Below are positions 35,897 through 46,600 of a DNA stretch of 64,000 nt, piece after piece. Each line of letters starts with the position of its first letter. The stretch's first letter is position 1. This stretch comes from Hymenobacter siberiensis (GTDB taxonomy: Bacteria > Bacteroidota > Bacteroidia > Cytophagales > Hymenobacteraceae), in the NCBI RefSeq assembly GCF_018967865.2, contig NZ_JAHLZY020000001.1, forward strand, positions 3,472,001 to 3,536,000, read 5' to 3'. The notes under the pieces are model-generated. The model had not been told where the DNA came from and made no database searches. It saw only the letters and a list, made by a program, of their open reading frames with translations. A program made the position numbers and the translations under genes.

Positions 35897-35976
35897 ATGC
35901 CAACCCGCCAAAACCCGGTGCCAGCGCCCTTTTCGTGCCTTTCCCCGGTTGGCATCCCAAAACCGGGGGTTGGCAT
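35897..35976. promoter_or_regulatory. Mirror-image LytTR-type operator
   Basis: Two copies of GGTTGGCAT on the + strand (35947-35955, 35968-35976), 21 bp apart start to start with a 12-bp spacer, the spacing used by LytTR-domain regulators. A third copy on the minus strand (ATGCCAACC, 35897-35905) has a degenerate partner (GTGCCAGCG, 35918-35926) at the same 21-bp step. The two half-operators face outward toward the two divergent genes. Confidence 0.75.
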
Positions 35977-36006
35977 AAAAAAGGTGCGGGGCGCGGCCGG
36001 GAGCGG

Positions 36007-36014
36007 TAGTTTTG
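36007..36014 (+). promoter_or_regulatory. Candidate -7 box of the lytS-like gene
   Basis: TAGTTTTG, a full match to the Bacteroidota TAnnTTTG element, 27 nt before the ATG at 36041 and 30 nt after the operator. No TTG was found at the usual -33 position, consistent with activator dependence. Confidence 0.65.
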
Positions 36015-36040
36015 GTCACTCAATTATTATCCCCCTACAT

Positions 36041-37066
36041 ATGGCTTCCCTCCTGACCAAATCCGCTCTTCGCTGGCACGTTCTGGGCTGGCTGCTGTAT
36101 GGCGGCTACGAATTCCTGGGCTTATTCCTGCATCATCAGGCGGGACTGCGCATCGGGTTTTGGCTCACGGCCTCGGTCCTGTTTATTCGCTTCGCGGAGT
36201 TCTACCTGTGCTACCTGGTGGTATATCCACGGTTGCTACGCTCGGGCCGCGCCCCGCAGCTAGTGGCGGCGCTGCTGGGTGTGCTGGCGCTCTACATCGG
36301 GGCGCGGGCGCTCATTGAGGAGGTGATTTATCCCGCCGTACTGGGCTTCCACAATTACTCGCCCGACACGAAGGTGTGGTACTACATCTTCGATAATATG
36401 TTTTTTGGCAGCCCCATGATTGTCGTGAGCGCCGCCCTATGGGCCGGCAGCGCGGCCGTGCACCGCGAGCGCGAAAACCGCCAGCTGCGCACCGAAAAGC
36501 GCGCCGCCGAAGTCGCTTTCCTCAAGACCCAAATCAACCCGCACTTCCTCTACAACACCCTCAACATGCTCTTCAGCATGGCCTACCCGGTGGCCAAACC
36601 CGTGGCCAACGCCATCCTGAAACTCTCGGAGCTGATGCGCTACATGCTGCACGAAAGCCCTGACGGCCAAGTCGACCTGGAAAAGGAAATCGAGTACCTG
36701 CACAATTATTTAGCCCTCTACCGCCTGCGCTTCCCCGACAGCTTCCACGTCGATTTCGCCGTGACCGGCGAGCCCGCCGGCCGCCGCGTGGCCCCGCTCG
36801 TCCTCATCCCCTTCGTCGAAAACGCCATCAAGCACGGCGTCCTCGACGACCCCGCTCACCCCGTCCACATTCGCCTGAATATCGAAGGCGAGCAGCTGCA
36901 GTTCGAAGTCGAAAACCAGCGCAGCGACGATAACAAGGATGCTACCACCGGCATCGGCCTACCCAACCTGCGCCGGCGGCTGGCGCTGCTATATCCGGAG
37001 CGGCACACGCTGCACGTTGGGGCGGCGGAAGAGCAGTTTGTGACTTCGTTGCGGCTGGTGGGGTGA
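36041..37066 (+). CDS. LytS-family sensor histidine kinase
   Basis: A 341-residue membrane kinase. The ATG at 36041 is chosen since upstream codons of the same frame contain no family sequence. Four hydrophobic segments occupy residues 10-150. The His_kinase domain follows with the phosphoacceptor His in TQINPHFLYNTLNMLFSMAY, then the N box VLIPFVENAIKHGVLDD and a final G box (TGIGLPNLRRRLALLYPE). It should phosphorylate the LytTR regulator encoded at 37238. A GTCATGC-family palindrome separates the two. Confidence 0.92.
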   Translation: MASLLTKSALRWHVLGWLLYGGYEFLGLFLHHQAGLRIGFWLTASVLFIRFAEFYLCYLVVYPRLLRSGRAPQLVAALLGVLALYIGARALIEEVIYPAVLGFHNYSPDTKVWYYIFDNMFFGSPMIVVSAALWAGSAAVHRERENRQLRTEKRAAEVAFLKTQINPHFLYNTLNMLFSMAYPVAKPVANAILKLSELMRYMLHESPDGQVDLEKEIEYLHNYLALYRLRFPDSFHVDFAVTGEPAGRRVAPLVLIPFVENAIKHGVLDDPAHPVHIRLNIEGEQLQFEVENQRSDDNKDATTGIGLPNLRRRLALLYPERHTLHVGAAEEQFVTSLRLVG

Positions 37067-37074
37067 AGCCGTTT

Positions 37075-37187
37075 GTCATCCTGAGCGCAGCGAAAGACCT
37101 TATTACCGATGAACAGTTTGCGGTAAATAGTTGGATTAGTATCCATCGTTCGACCGTGATAAGGTCCTTCGCTGCGCTCAGGATGAC
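37075..37187. repeat. Palindromic intergenic repeat, GTCATGC family (divergent copy 3)
   Basis: Arms GTCATCCTGAGCGCAGCGAA and the inverse ending GCTCAGGATGAC, about 30 bp each, with an AT-rich loop of about 50 bp. The GAGCGCAGCGAA core is shared with the other copies, but CATCCTG replaces CATGC. It separates the sensor and regulator genes of one two-component system. Confidence 0.8.
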
Positions 37188-37237
37188 AGATGGATTGCTG
37201 CCTGCCGTTCTTTACCCTTCCTAAACTCCCCCCGCCC

Positions 37238-37981
37238 ATGATTCGCTGCCTCGCCGTCGATGACGAAGCCCCTGCCCTGCTCATTCTCGCCGATTACATC
37301 GGCCAGCTGCCCTTCCTCACGCTGGTGGGCACCACCACCAACCCCATCGAAGCCCTGACGCTGGTGCAGCAGGGCCAGGTCGATTTGGTGTTTCTCGACA
37401 TCCAGATGCCCAAGCTCACTGGCCTGCAGTTCCTTAAGCTGGCCGGCAACCGCTGCAAAGTCGTCCTCACCACCGCCTACCCCGAATACGCGCTCGAAGG
37501 CTACGAAAACGACGTGGTGGACTACCTGCTCAAGCCCATTTCCTTCGAGCGGTTTTTCAAAGCGGCGCAAAAGGCCCTGGCGCTGCTGCCCGGCCCCGCG
37601 CCGGAGCCCGCCGCGCCCGCCCAGCTGGCAGCGCCGGTTTCGGCCGTGCTGGCCCCGCCGCCCACCGGCCATATGTTTGTGAAAGGCGAGAGCAAGAACA
37701 AGTTTCTGCGCGTCAACTACGCCGACATTCTCTACATCGAGGGGCTAAGCAACTACGTGTCCATCCACCTGCCCACGCAGCGCGTGGTGACGTATCAAAC
37801 CCTGAAGGAGCTGGCCGAGACGCTGCCGCAGCCGCCGTTTCTACGGGTGCACAAGTCCTTTATCGTGTCGCTCGACAAGATTCGCATGGTCGATGGCAAC
37901 ACGATTTATATTCAGGACAAGGAGATTCCGGTGGGCGAAACGTATCGAGAAATGCTCTACCGGCAGATTCGGGAGCAGTAG
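37238..37981 (+). CDS. LytTR-family response regulator
   Basis: A 247-residue regulator. Receiver domain 1-120: acidic pocket VDDEAP, phosphoacceptor Asp in LVFLDIQMPKLTG, Lys in VDYLLKPISFERF. A proline/alanine linker is followed by a LytTR DNA-binding domain (residues 145-247: FVKGESKNKFLRVNYADILY, NYVSIHLPTQRVVTYQTLKE, LRVHKSFIVSLDKI). It is expected to bind the 21-bp-spaced repeats at 35897-35976. The ATG at 37238 fits the receiver start. The stop TAG overlaps the first bases of the following palindrome. Confidence 0.94.
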   Translation: MIRCLAVDDEAPALLILADYIGQLPFLTLVGTTTNPIEALTLVQQGQVDLVFLDIQMPKLTGLQFLKLAGNRCKVVLTTAYPEYALEGYENDVVDYLLKPISFERFFKAAQKALALLPGPAPEPAAPAQLAAPVSAVLAPPPTGHMFVKGESKNKFLRVNYADILYIEGLSNYVSIHLPTQRVVTYQTLKELAETLPQPPFLRVHKSFIVSLDKIRMVDGNTIYIQDKEIPVGETYREMLYRQIREQ

Positions 37982-38040
37982 CGCGGACTTTTAGTCCGCG
38001 AGTGAACGGGATTAACTCACGGACTAAAAGTCCGCGCTAC
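37978..38040. repeat. Hairpin element, GCGGACTTTTAGTCCGC family, copy 1
   Basis: Double palindrome: gcggacttttagtccgc on the left, its inverse on the right, with outer ends gtagcgc / gcgctac. Sits between convergent lytTR and ureG; its left end carries the TAG stop of the regulator and its right end touches the ureG stop. Confidence 0.88.
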
Positions 38041-38792
38041 TACCGCCTATCCTCGCGCACGGCGGCCAGCGCCCGCGCCTTAGCGGCTTTGATGTGGCCG
38101 ATAATCTCCTCCAACCCAAACCCATCCACGGCCCGCGCAAACAGGAACGGGCCGTCACCGCGCATCTTCTTCGAGTCCCGTTCCATCACGCCGAGGTCGG
38201 CTTTAATCAAGTCTTTAAGGTCAATTTTATTGATAATGAGCAGGTCCGACTGCGTGATACCCGGCCCGCCCTTGCGCGGGATTTTATCCCCGCCCGACAC
38301 GTCGATAACGTAGATGGAATAGTCCACCAGCTCGCGGCTGAAGTGGGCGGCCAGGTTGTCGCCGCCGCTCTCCACGAATAAAAAATCCAGCTTGAATTCG
38401 AAGCGCTGCATCAGTCCTTCGAGGGCGTCCATGTTCAGCGAAATATCCTCGCGGATGGCCGCGTGCGGGCAGCCGCCGGTTTCCACGCCCACAATCCGGT
38501 CTGCGCTCAGGGCGCTATTCCGGATGAGGAATTCAGCGTCTTCGCGGGTGAAAATGTCGTTGGTGACCACGCCCAGCTCGAATTCGTGGCGCAGGCGCTC
38601 GCACAGGGATTTCAGCAGGGCCGTTTTGCCCGTGCCCACCGGCCCGCCGATGCCCACGGTGAAGGCCCGCTTGCGAAAATTGCGGTAGGACGGCAAGCGG
38701 CGCGTTTCGCGCTCGTTGAAGTCGCCGGGCGATTCGTAGGCTTCGTGCTGGTGGCCGTGGAGAAGCAGGGCGAGTTTTTCGACAAAAGCCAT
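38040..38792 (-). CDS. ureG: Urease accessory GTPase UreG
   Basis: A 250-residue SIMIBI-class GTPase. Features: P-loop [15 protein letters not shown], metal-binding CPH in [15 protein letters not shown], and the guanine-specificity NKID. It couples GTP hydrolysis to nickel insertion into urease. The N-terminal tail has extra histidines (HGHQHEA, residues 12-18), which could store or bind nickel. No ureE, the usual nickel-delivering metallochaperone, is in the cluster. Hairpin elements border the gene on both sides. Confidence 0.96.
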   Translation of the reverse strand: MAFVEKLALLLHGHQHEAYESPGDFNERETRRLPSYRNFRKRAFTVGIGGPVGTGKTALLKSLCERLRHEFELGVVTNDIFTREDAEFLIRNSALSADRIVGVETGGCPHAAIREDISLNMDALEGLMQRFEFKLDFLFVESGGDNLAAHFSRELVDYSIYVIDVSGGDKIPRKGGPGITQSDLLIINKIDLKDLIKADLGVMERDSKKMRGDGPFLFARAVDGFGLEEIIGHIKAAKARALAAVREDRR

Positions 38793-38797
38793 GAGTA

Positions 38798-38865
38798 GTA
38801 GCGCGGACTTTTAGTCCGCGGATGTGTGGATTGATTTGGACTCACGGACTAAAAGTCCGCGCTAC
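38798..38865. repeat. Hairpin element, GCGGACTTTTAGTCCGC family, copy 2
   Basis: Same outer ends (gtagcgc / gcgctac) and inner palindromes as copy 1, centre about 25 bp. It fills the gap between ureF and ureG; its right end lies 1 nt from the ureF stop. Confidence 0.9.
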
Positions 38866-38866
38866 A

Positions 38867-39538
38867 TTAGTTCTGGAAAAGCTTGGAATAAATATCCTCG
38901 TGCAGCACCTGCGCCACATCGAGCATAAACGCCGAGCGCACGGCTTCTCCATATCCTTTCCCTGCCTGCGCCGCCAGAATATGCTCGAACACTGCGTAGA
39001 AATCGTGTTGCAGCTGGTGCCCCTCCAGCGGCCCCAGCAACCCGAGGCGAATGGCGGCGCTGAGCTGGTCGCGCAGCAGCATGTGCAGGTACATGGCCTG
39101 TAGCTCGTCTAGCGCGAAACCTGCCCGCTGCAAGGCCAGCGTGAAAACCAGCGTGAAATGCGGCGGAGTTTCCTGCGTGGCAAACCAGTTGGTAATGCAT
39201 TCCAATTCGGCTTCCGGGTAGAAGGTGGCCAGCAGTTTCAGCCAGTTGCGGCCCTGCACGGCGCTGGCTTTGTAGAGGCCAGGCACTAGGAGTTGCGCGT
39301 TGTATTCTTCGGCGAGGGTTAGAAATTTGGGGCTTTTTTCGGTAAGCTGGAAGGCGGAATGCATGAACGGCAGCTCGACGCTGCCGGCCTGCTGCAGGTA
39401 GGCATACAGGTACTGGCGCAAGTCGCCCGAGGAGCGGAGCAGGCCGAAGGTGTGGCTGCTTTCCAGGCCGTAGGAATAGGCGAACGAGCCGGTGGGCAGG
39501 GCCGAATCGACGAGGTGCAGGAGGCGGGCGAAGTGCAT
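38867..39538 (-). CDS. ureF: Urease accessory protein UreF
   Basis: A 223-residue all-helical protein. Family signature at the N-terminus: LLHLVDSALPTGSFAYSYGL followed by ESSHTFGL, and internal EEYNAQLLVPGLYKASAVQG. UreF joins UreD and UreG in the activation complex and acts as the GTPase checkpoint. It is in an operon with ureC (upstream) and ureG (downstream), each junction filled by a hairpin of the same family. Confidence 0.93.
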   Translation of the reverse strand: MHFARLLHLVDSALPTGSFAYSYGLESSHTFGLLRSSGDLRQYLYAYLQQAGSVELPFMHSAFQLTEKSPKFLTLAEEYNAQLLVPGLYKASAVQGRNWLKLLATFYPEAELECITNWFATQETPPHFTLVFTLALQRAGFALDELQAMYLHMLLRDQLSAAIRLGLLGPLEGHQLQHDFYAVFEHILAAQAGKGYGEAVRSAFMLDVAQVLHEDIYSKLFQN

Positions 39539-39543
39539 GGGAT

Positions 39544-39605
39544 GTAGCGCGGACTTTTAGTCCGCGGGTGGATTGGCTGACTCGCGGACTAAAAGTCCGC
39601 GCTAC
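39544..39605. repeat. Hairpin element, GCGGACTTTTAGTCCGC family, copy 3
   Basis: Third copy, between ureC and ureF, with gtagcgc / gcgctac ends. The ureC stop begins 2 nt beyond the right end. A decayed fourth copy, gcgtggccttttagtccgcg, lies near 58605-58625. Confidence 0.9.
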
Positions 39606-39606
39606 A

Positions 39607-41325
<1,719 letters not shown>

Positions 41326-41366
41326 ATAATTGAATGTTTATGGGCACGGTTTAAACCGTTTTTTAT

Positions 41367-41756
41367 TCAGTCGTTCTTCGGCAACACATTCTTTTCAAGC
41401 CTTTCAGGCATGGTTTGTAAGTATTCATTACCATTACAGCTCATCCCAAATTTGATATTGTATTTCTTCTTTTTAAGAAGAAACCATGTTTCATTTTTAT
41501 GCTTTAGAAGTGTGTCTCCTAATTCAGTAGAGTCCCTTATAAATACATAGAGCCCATGTGTATCTTGGTAGCGAATGTTTCTTTTTGTTTCTGGCTCATA
41601 ACCCTTTATATCTAACACATTCCCTACAATGCCTTTATCTTGAATAACTAAATTCGTTTCTTTCCCAAGAAAAAACTCCTTTGCTTTTTCACAAGGCCCC
41701 ACTTCTTGACACGCGGCAAGGAACAATGCCCCTATTATCCATGATGTATTTTTCAT
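41367..41756 (-). CDS. AT-rich small lipoprotein inserted in the urease operon
   Basis: About 129 residues from the ATG that starts a lipoprotein signal (MKNTSWIIGALFLAAC). The mature part is lysine-rich (LLKKKKYNIKFGMSCNGNEY) and has two further cysteines. Base composition is markedly more AT-rich than the urease genes, which suggests recent acquisition. No family recognised; no link to urease is evident other than position. Confidence 0.75.
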   Translation of the reverse strand: MKNTSWIIGALFLAACQEVGPCEKAKEFFLGKETNLVIQDKGIVGNVLDIKGYEPETKRNIRYQDTHGLYVFIRDSTELGDTLLKHKNETWFLLKKKKYNIKFGMSCNGNEYLQTMPERLEKNVLPKND

Positions 41757-41786
41757 TTGATAAAAATGCATAGTTGAAGGGTATAG

Positions 41787-42527
41787 TTATTTGTCAAGTT
41801 TCTCCAGCGCCTGCTGCTTCTTGCCCGCATCATCCAGCTTTCCATCAATGAGCCCATTGCCGCCGTACACGATGCGCTCGCCGGCCAGGGCCACCAGGCG
41901 CACGCGCTTGCGCTCGCCGGGCTCGAAACGCACCGCCGTGCCGGCCGGGATGTTGAGGCGGAAACCGTAGGCTGCCGCGCGGTCGAAGTGCAGCGCGGCG
42001 TTGGTTTCGAAGAAGGGATAGTGCGAGCCGACCTGCACGGGCCGGTCGCCCATGTTCACGACGTCCACGTCCACCGTGGCGCGGCTTTCGTTGAGGATGA
42101 GTCCGGCTGGGTGCAGTTGGTATTCGCCGGGCTGGGGGTGGCTGGCGTTGGCGGGCGCGGCGCCGGGGGCCGAGACTTTGCTGAGGCCGGAGCCGTAGAG
42201 GGCCAGGGCAGCATCGCCGGTTTCGCGGCAGATGGGGTGGTGCACGGTCACGAGCTTGGTGCCGTCGGGGAAGGTGCCTTCGATTTGGACTTCGTGAATC
42301 ATGTCGGCCACGCCGGGCAGCACGTCGGCCAGGCCCAGCAGCTGCTTGCCCTTGTCCATGAGCACGGCCACCCGCTCGCCGTCGCGGATGAACTCCAGCA
42401 GCTGCGTGGCGATGAGGGCCAGGGCTTCGGGGTAGTTCAGGAGCAGACCGCGGGCGTAGCGCTTCTGCGCCACGAAACCGGCCTGGTGGAGAACGAGCTT
42501 GTCGAGGTCTTTGGGGGAGAGGTGCAT
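41787..42527 (-). CDS. ureAB: Fused urease gamma-beta subunit
   Basis: A 246-residue fusion. Residues 1-100 are the gamma subunit ([40 protein letters not shown]). Residues 130-235 are the beta subunit ([60 protein letters not shown]). The arrangement equals the UreA of Helicobacter. It forms the scaffold of the urease trimer with UreC. The ATG at 42527 is followed upstream by a palindrome, and the nickel-transporter-like gene lies beyond it. Confidence 0.96.
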   Translation of the reverse strand: MHLSPKDLDKLVLHQAGFVAQKRYARGLLLNYPEALALIATQLLEFIRDGERVAVLMDKGKQLLGLADVLPGVADMIHEVQIEGTFPDGTKLVTVHHPICRETGDAALALYGSGLSKVSAPGAAPANASHPQPGEYQLHPAGLILNESRATVDVDVVNMGDRPVQVGSHYPFFETNAALHFDRAAAYGFRLNIPAGTAVRFEPGERKRVRLVALAGERIVYGGNGLIDGKLDDAGKKQQALEKLDK

Positions 42528-42529
42528 GA

Positions 42530-42631
42530 GTAGGGTGCGGGGCTTGCCCCCGCCCGGCGTTCGCGCCGCTTTGGGTTATGGTTTCAGCGAATGTCGTGCA
42601 ACGACGGGCGGGGGCAAGCCCCGCACCCTAC
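42530..42631. repeat. Inverted repeat with 26-bp perfect arms before ureAB
   Basis: Arms 42530-42555 and 42606-42631 (gtagggtgcggggcttgccc... and inverse) are exact. The right arm contains the TAG stop of the nickel-transporter-like gene (42628-42630); the left arm lies 2 bp upstream of the ureAB ATG. It is unlike the other urease hairpins in sequence but similar in form. Confidence 0.88.
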
Positions 42632-43230
42632 AAGTTCTCATAAATCATGTGCCAGCCGTACACGATGCACACCAAGGAAGAAAGCGTAATGGCCGAGGTT
42701 TTCAGCACCCGGCTAATCCGCATACGTTTGGTAAACGGGACGCTGCACAACCCGGCCACGATAAACATGCCCAGAATAGAGCCCACGCCGAATACCGCGA
42801 AGTAGCCCACGCTCACCCAGACGCTGCGAATTTCGCTCATCACAAGCAATACCAGCGCGCCGCTGCCAGCCAGACCGTGCAGCAGGCCCACGGCAAAGGC
42901 CGCCCGCGAAGGCGCAGCGCCCGGCCGCACTTTGGCGGGCGGCCGGCGCTGCTCCAGCAGGCGGCTGACGCCCATGCCCACAAGCAACACCCCGACCGCG
43001 ACTTCAAACCACGGCGAAGTAAGGAACGTGACGCGGCCCAACAAGATAACGGCTCCCACCAGTACCAGCGTGGTGGTGTGGCCCAGGCCCCAGTAGATGC
43101 CGTCGCGCAGGGCCGCGGCCAAGGTATCGCGGCGCGAAATCAAATTCGCCACGGCCAGCAGGTGGTCAGGTTCGAACGCATGCCCCATTCCGGCCACTGA
43201 AGCAAACAAAATGGGCAACAGGCCTTGCAT
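42628..43230 (-). CDS. UreH-like nickel transporter
   Basis: About 200 residues with five to six transmembrane segments. The first has the nickel motif (GMGHAFEPDHLLAVANLISR: H-x4-DH), seen in NiCoT and UreH proteins. A second motif, GLGHTTTLVLVGAV, follows, as does a later LLHGLAGSGALVLLV. It probably imports nickel for urease. Start is ATG 43230 (MQGLLPILFA). It heads the - strand urease operon; upstream codons of the frame appear non-coding. Confidence 0.87.
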   Translation of the reverse strand: MQGLLPILFASVAGMGHAFEPDHLLAVANLISRRDTLAAALRDGIYWGLGHTTTLVLVGAVILLGRVTFLTSPWFEVAVGVLLVGMGVSRLLEQRRPPAKVRPGAAPSRAAFAVGLLHGLAGSGALVLLVMSEIRSVWVSVGYFAVFGVGSILGMFIVAGLCSVPFTKRMRISRVLKTSAITLSSLVCIVYGWHMIYENL

Positions 43231-43659
43231 TTTAGGAGATGTGAAAGAGAAAGAGCGACTGGAAACGTTTGGGGCCCGCAAATTTTATGGCAACCGTATT
43301 TTTTTGAAAAAGTAATCTAAACTTTTCGGAATAGCTGCTGAATCTGAGAAAAGCTCCCGTAACTTACCATTACGCACCGCTTGGCAGACGGCTGGGGAAC
43401 GTTCATTCACTAGCCGCAGGGTACGCTAACGACTGGTTTTGACTTTGTACAATCGCTGCGCCCAATCCATTATCCAATAGCTATTTATTAGTTAATACTA
43501 CGCACTGGAAATAGTAAAGCCGCGGATAACGCCAATTTACCTCCCGGCTGCGGGCCGTTACTTGTGAACAAGTGTGTGCAAGCAGCTGATTTTATGTCTG
43601 CCCGTGCGGATGTTCCCGCCGAGCGGCGGCACCCTTTTTCATGAATTATTAGAATTCCG
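43231..43659. other. Divergent regulatory region, ureH-like gene and gltB
   Basis: About 430 bp without a supported gene. It must contain the promoters of the urease operon and of gltB. A small palindrome ACTTGT-GA-ACAAGT lies at 43560-43573. No exact TAnnTTTG box was confirmed on either strand. Confidence 0.55.
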
Positions 43660-46600
43660 ATGCAACCCACCGACACCGCCCAGGGCCTCTACCGCCCCGA
43701 ATTTGAGCACGATGCCTGCGGGACCGGTTTCATCACCCACCTCAATGGCCGCAAAACCCACCAGACCGTCGTCGATGCGCTGACCATGCTCGAAAACATG
43801 GAGCACCGCGGGGCCTGCGGCTGCGATACCGACTCCGGCGATGGAGCCGGCCTGCTCATTCAGATTCCGCACTGGTTCCTGCTCGAAGAATGCACCGCTC
43901 TCAGCATCCGTCTGCCCGAGCCGGGCAGCTACGGCGTGGGCACCGCCTTTTTGCCGAAGGACGAAGCCCTGCGCGCCGCCTGCCACGACGTGATAAATGG
44001 CGCGGCGGCGCGGCTGGGCTTCCCACTGCTGGGCTACCGGCCCCTGCCGGTGAACCCGGCCGGCATCGGTCCCACGGCGCTGGCCGCCGAGCCGGTGATG
44101 GAGCAGGTGTTTTTCGGCCGCCCGGCTGGCATCGTCACCGCCGAGGACTTCGAGCGCAAGCTCTACGTGCTGCGCCGCCTGATTTTCAAGACGGTACGCG
44201 AAACCGTGCCGGCCGCGATGGACGTGTTTTACTTCGCCTCGCTCTCCTGCAAAACCATCGTGTACAAGGGCCAGCTGACCACCTACCAGGTGCGCGGCTA
44301 CTTCCCCGACCTCAGCGACGAGCGGGTGGTATCGGCCTTCGGGCTGGTGCATTCGCGGTTTTCGACCAACACGTTTCCGAGCTGGAAGCTGGCCCAGCCC
44401 TTCCGTTTCCTGGCGCATAATGGCGAAATCAACACCCTGCGGGGGAATCTGAACTGGTTTTACGCGGGCTTGCGCAACTACGTGTCGCCCTACTTCTCGG
44501 CGGCGGAAATGGACATGCTGCTGCCGGTGGTCGATGCCGGGCAGTCGGACTCGGCCTGCCTCGATAACGTGGTGGAAATCCTACTGCACTCGGGCCGCCC
44601 GCTGCCGCACGTGATGATGATGCTGGTGCCCGAAGCCTGGGACGGCAACACCCAGATGGACCCGCTGAAAAAGGCCTTCTACGAGTTCCACGCCACGTTT
44701 ATGGAGCCCTGGGACGGCCCGGCCGCCCTCATCTTCACCGATGGCCACCAGATTGGGGCTATGCTCGACCGCAACGGTCTCCGCCCCCTGCGCTACCTCG
44801 AAACTACCGATGGCCGCGTACTGGTGGCCTCCGAAGCCGGCGTACTCCACATCGACCCCGCCACCGTGGTGCAGAAGGGCCGCCTGCAGCCCGGCAAAAT
44901 GCTGCTGGTGGATACCGTGGCCGGTCGCATCATCACCGACGAGGAGTTGAAGGCCCAGGCCGCCGGCCGCCAACCCTACGGCGCGTGGCTGAACGAGTAC
45001 CAAATTCGCCTCGAAGAGTTGCCCGAGCCGCGCCAGATGTTCACCAATTTGGCCGCCGACGCGGTTTTCAAGTACCACCAGGTGTTCGGCTACACCCGCG
45101 AGGACATCGACGCGCTGATAACGCCGATGGCGCTGGACGCCAAGGAACCTATCGGCTCGATGGGTGTGGACGTGCCGCTAGCTGTGCTTTCAGACCAGCC
45201 GCAGCACCTGAGCAGCTACTTCAAGCAGTTTTTCGCGCAGGTCACCAACCCGCCCATCGACCCCATCCGGGAGCGGCTGGTAATGAGTCTGGCCACGTTC
45301 CTGGGCAACAACGGCAACATCCTCGACGAGGACAAGCACCACTGCCACTGCGTGGCCCTGCGCCAGCCCATTCTGAGCAACCACGAGCTGGAAAAGCTCC
45401 GCAGCATCGACACCGGCATGTTCAATGCCAAGACCTTGCAAACGTATTTCAAGGCCGACGGCCTCCCCGGCTCCCTAGAGCGCGGCCTCGCCCGCCTCTG
45501 CCGCTACGCCGAAGATGCGGTAAATGACGGCTTCGAGGTGTTGATTTTGTCGGACCGCGCTTTGGATTCGGAGCACGCGCCCATTCCGTCGCTGCTGGCC
45601 GTGTCGGCCGTGCATCATCACCTGATTAAGCTCGGTTTCCGGGGTTCGGTGGGCTTGGTGGTGGAAGCCGGCGACGTGTGGGAAGTGCACCATTTCGCCT
45701 GTTTGCTGTCGTTCGGGGCCACGGCCATCAACCCCTACCTGGCGCTGGCCACCGTGCGCACCATGCGCGAAGCCGGCCATCTGGCTACCTCGCTGGACCA
45801 GTCGCAGCTGACCTACAACTACATCAAAGCCGTGTGCGACGGCCTGCTGAAGATTTTCTCGAAAATGGGCATTTCGACTTTGCAGAGCTACCACGGCGCG
45901 CAGGTATTTGAGATTCTGGGCATCAACCAGGCCGTGGTGGATGCTTATTTCTGCGGCGCGGTCACCCGCATCGGCGGGCTGGGACTTGATGAAATTGCCC
46001 GCGAAACACTCTATAAGCACTTCCAGGGCTTCAAAACCACCACGCCCGAGGAGCAGATTCTGCTGTCTGACGGCGGCCTCTACCACTGGCGGCGGCGCGG
46101 TGAGGCGCACATGTTCAACCCCGAAACGGTGCATCTGCTCCAACTCGCCACGCGGACGAACAACTACGCCACCTACCAGCGCTACGCTAAGCTCATCAAT
46201 GAGCAGACGCGGCAGATGTTCACGCTGCGCGGGCTGCTGGATTTTGCCCACCACCGCGACCCGATTTCGATTGACGAGGTGGAGCCGGCTGAGGGCATCC
46301 TGAAGCGCTTTGCCACCGGGGCCATGTCGTTTGGCTCGATTTCGCACGAGGCGCACAGCACCCTGGCCATTGCCATGAATCGCATCGGCGGCAAGAGCAA
46401 CACCGGCGAGGGCGGCGAGGACCCGATGCGCTACGAGGTGCTGCCCAACGGCGACTCCATGCGCTCGGCCATCAAGCAGGTGGCCTCGGCGCGCTTCGGC
46501 GTGACGGCGCATTACCTGACCAATGCCGACGAGCTGCAAATCAAGATGGCCCAGGGTGCCAAGCCCGGCGAGGGCGGCCAGCTCCCCGGCCACAAGGTGG

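Noticed and set aside
43560..43573. Palindrome ACTTGT-GA-ACAAGT as a gltB operator
   Set aside because: A single 6-bp half-site pair in 430 bp is close to chance and no second copy or promoter box is aligned with it.
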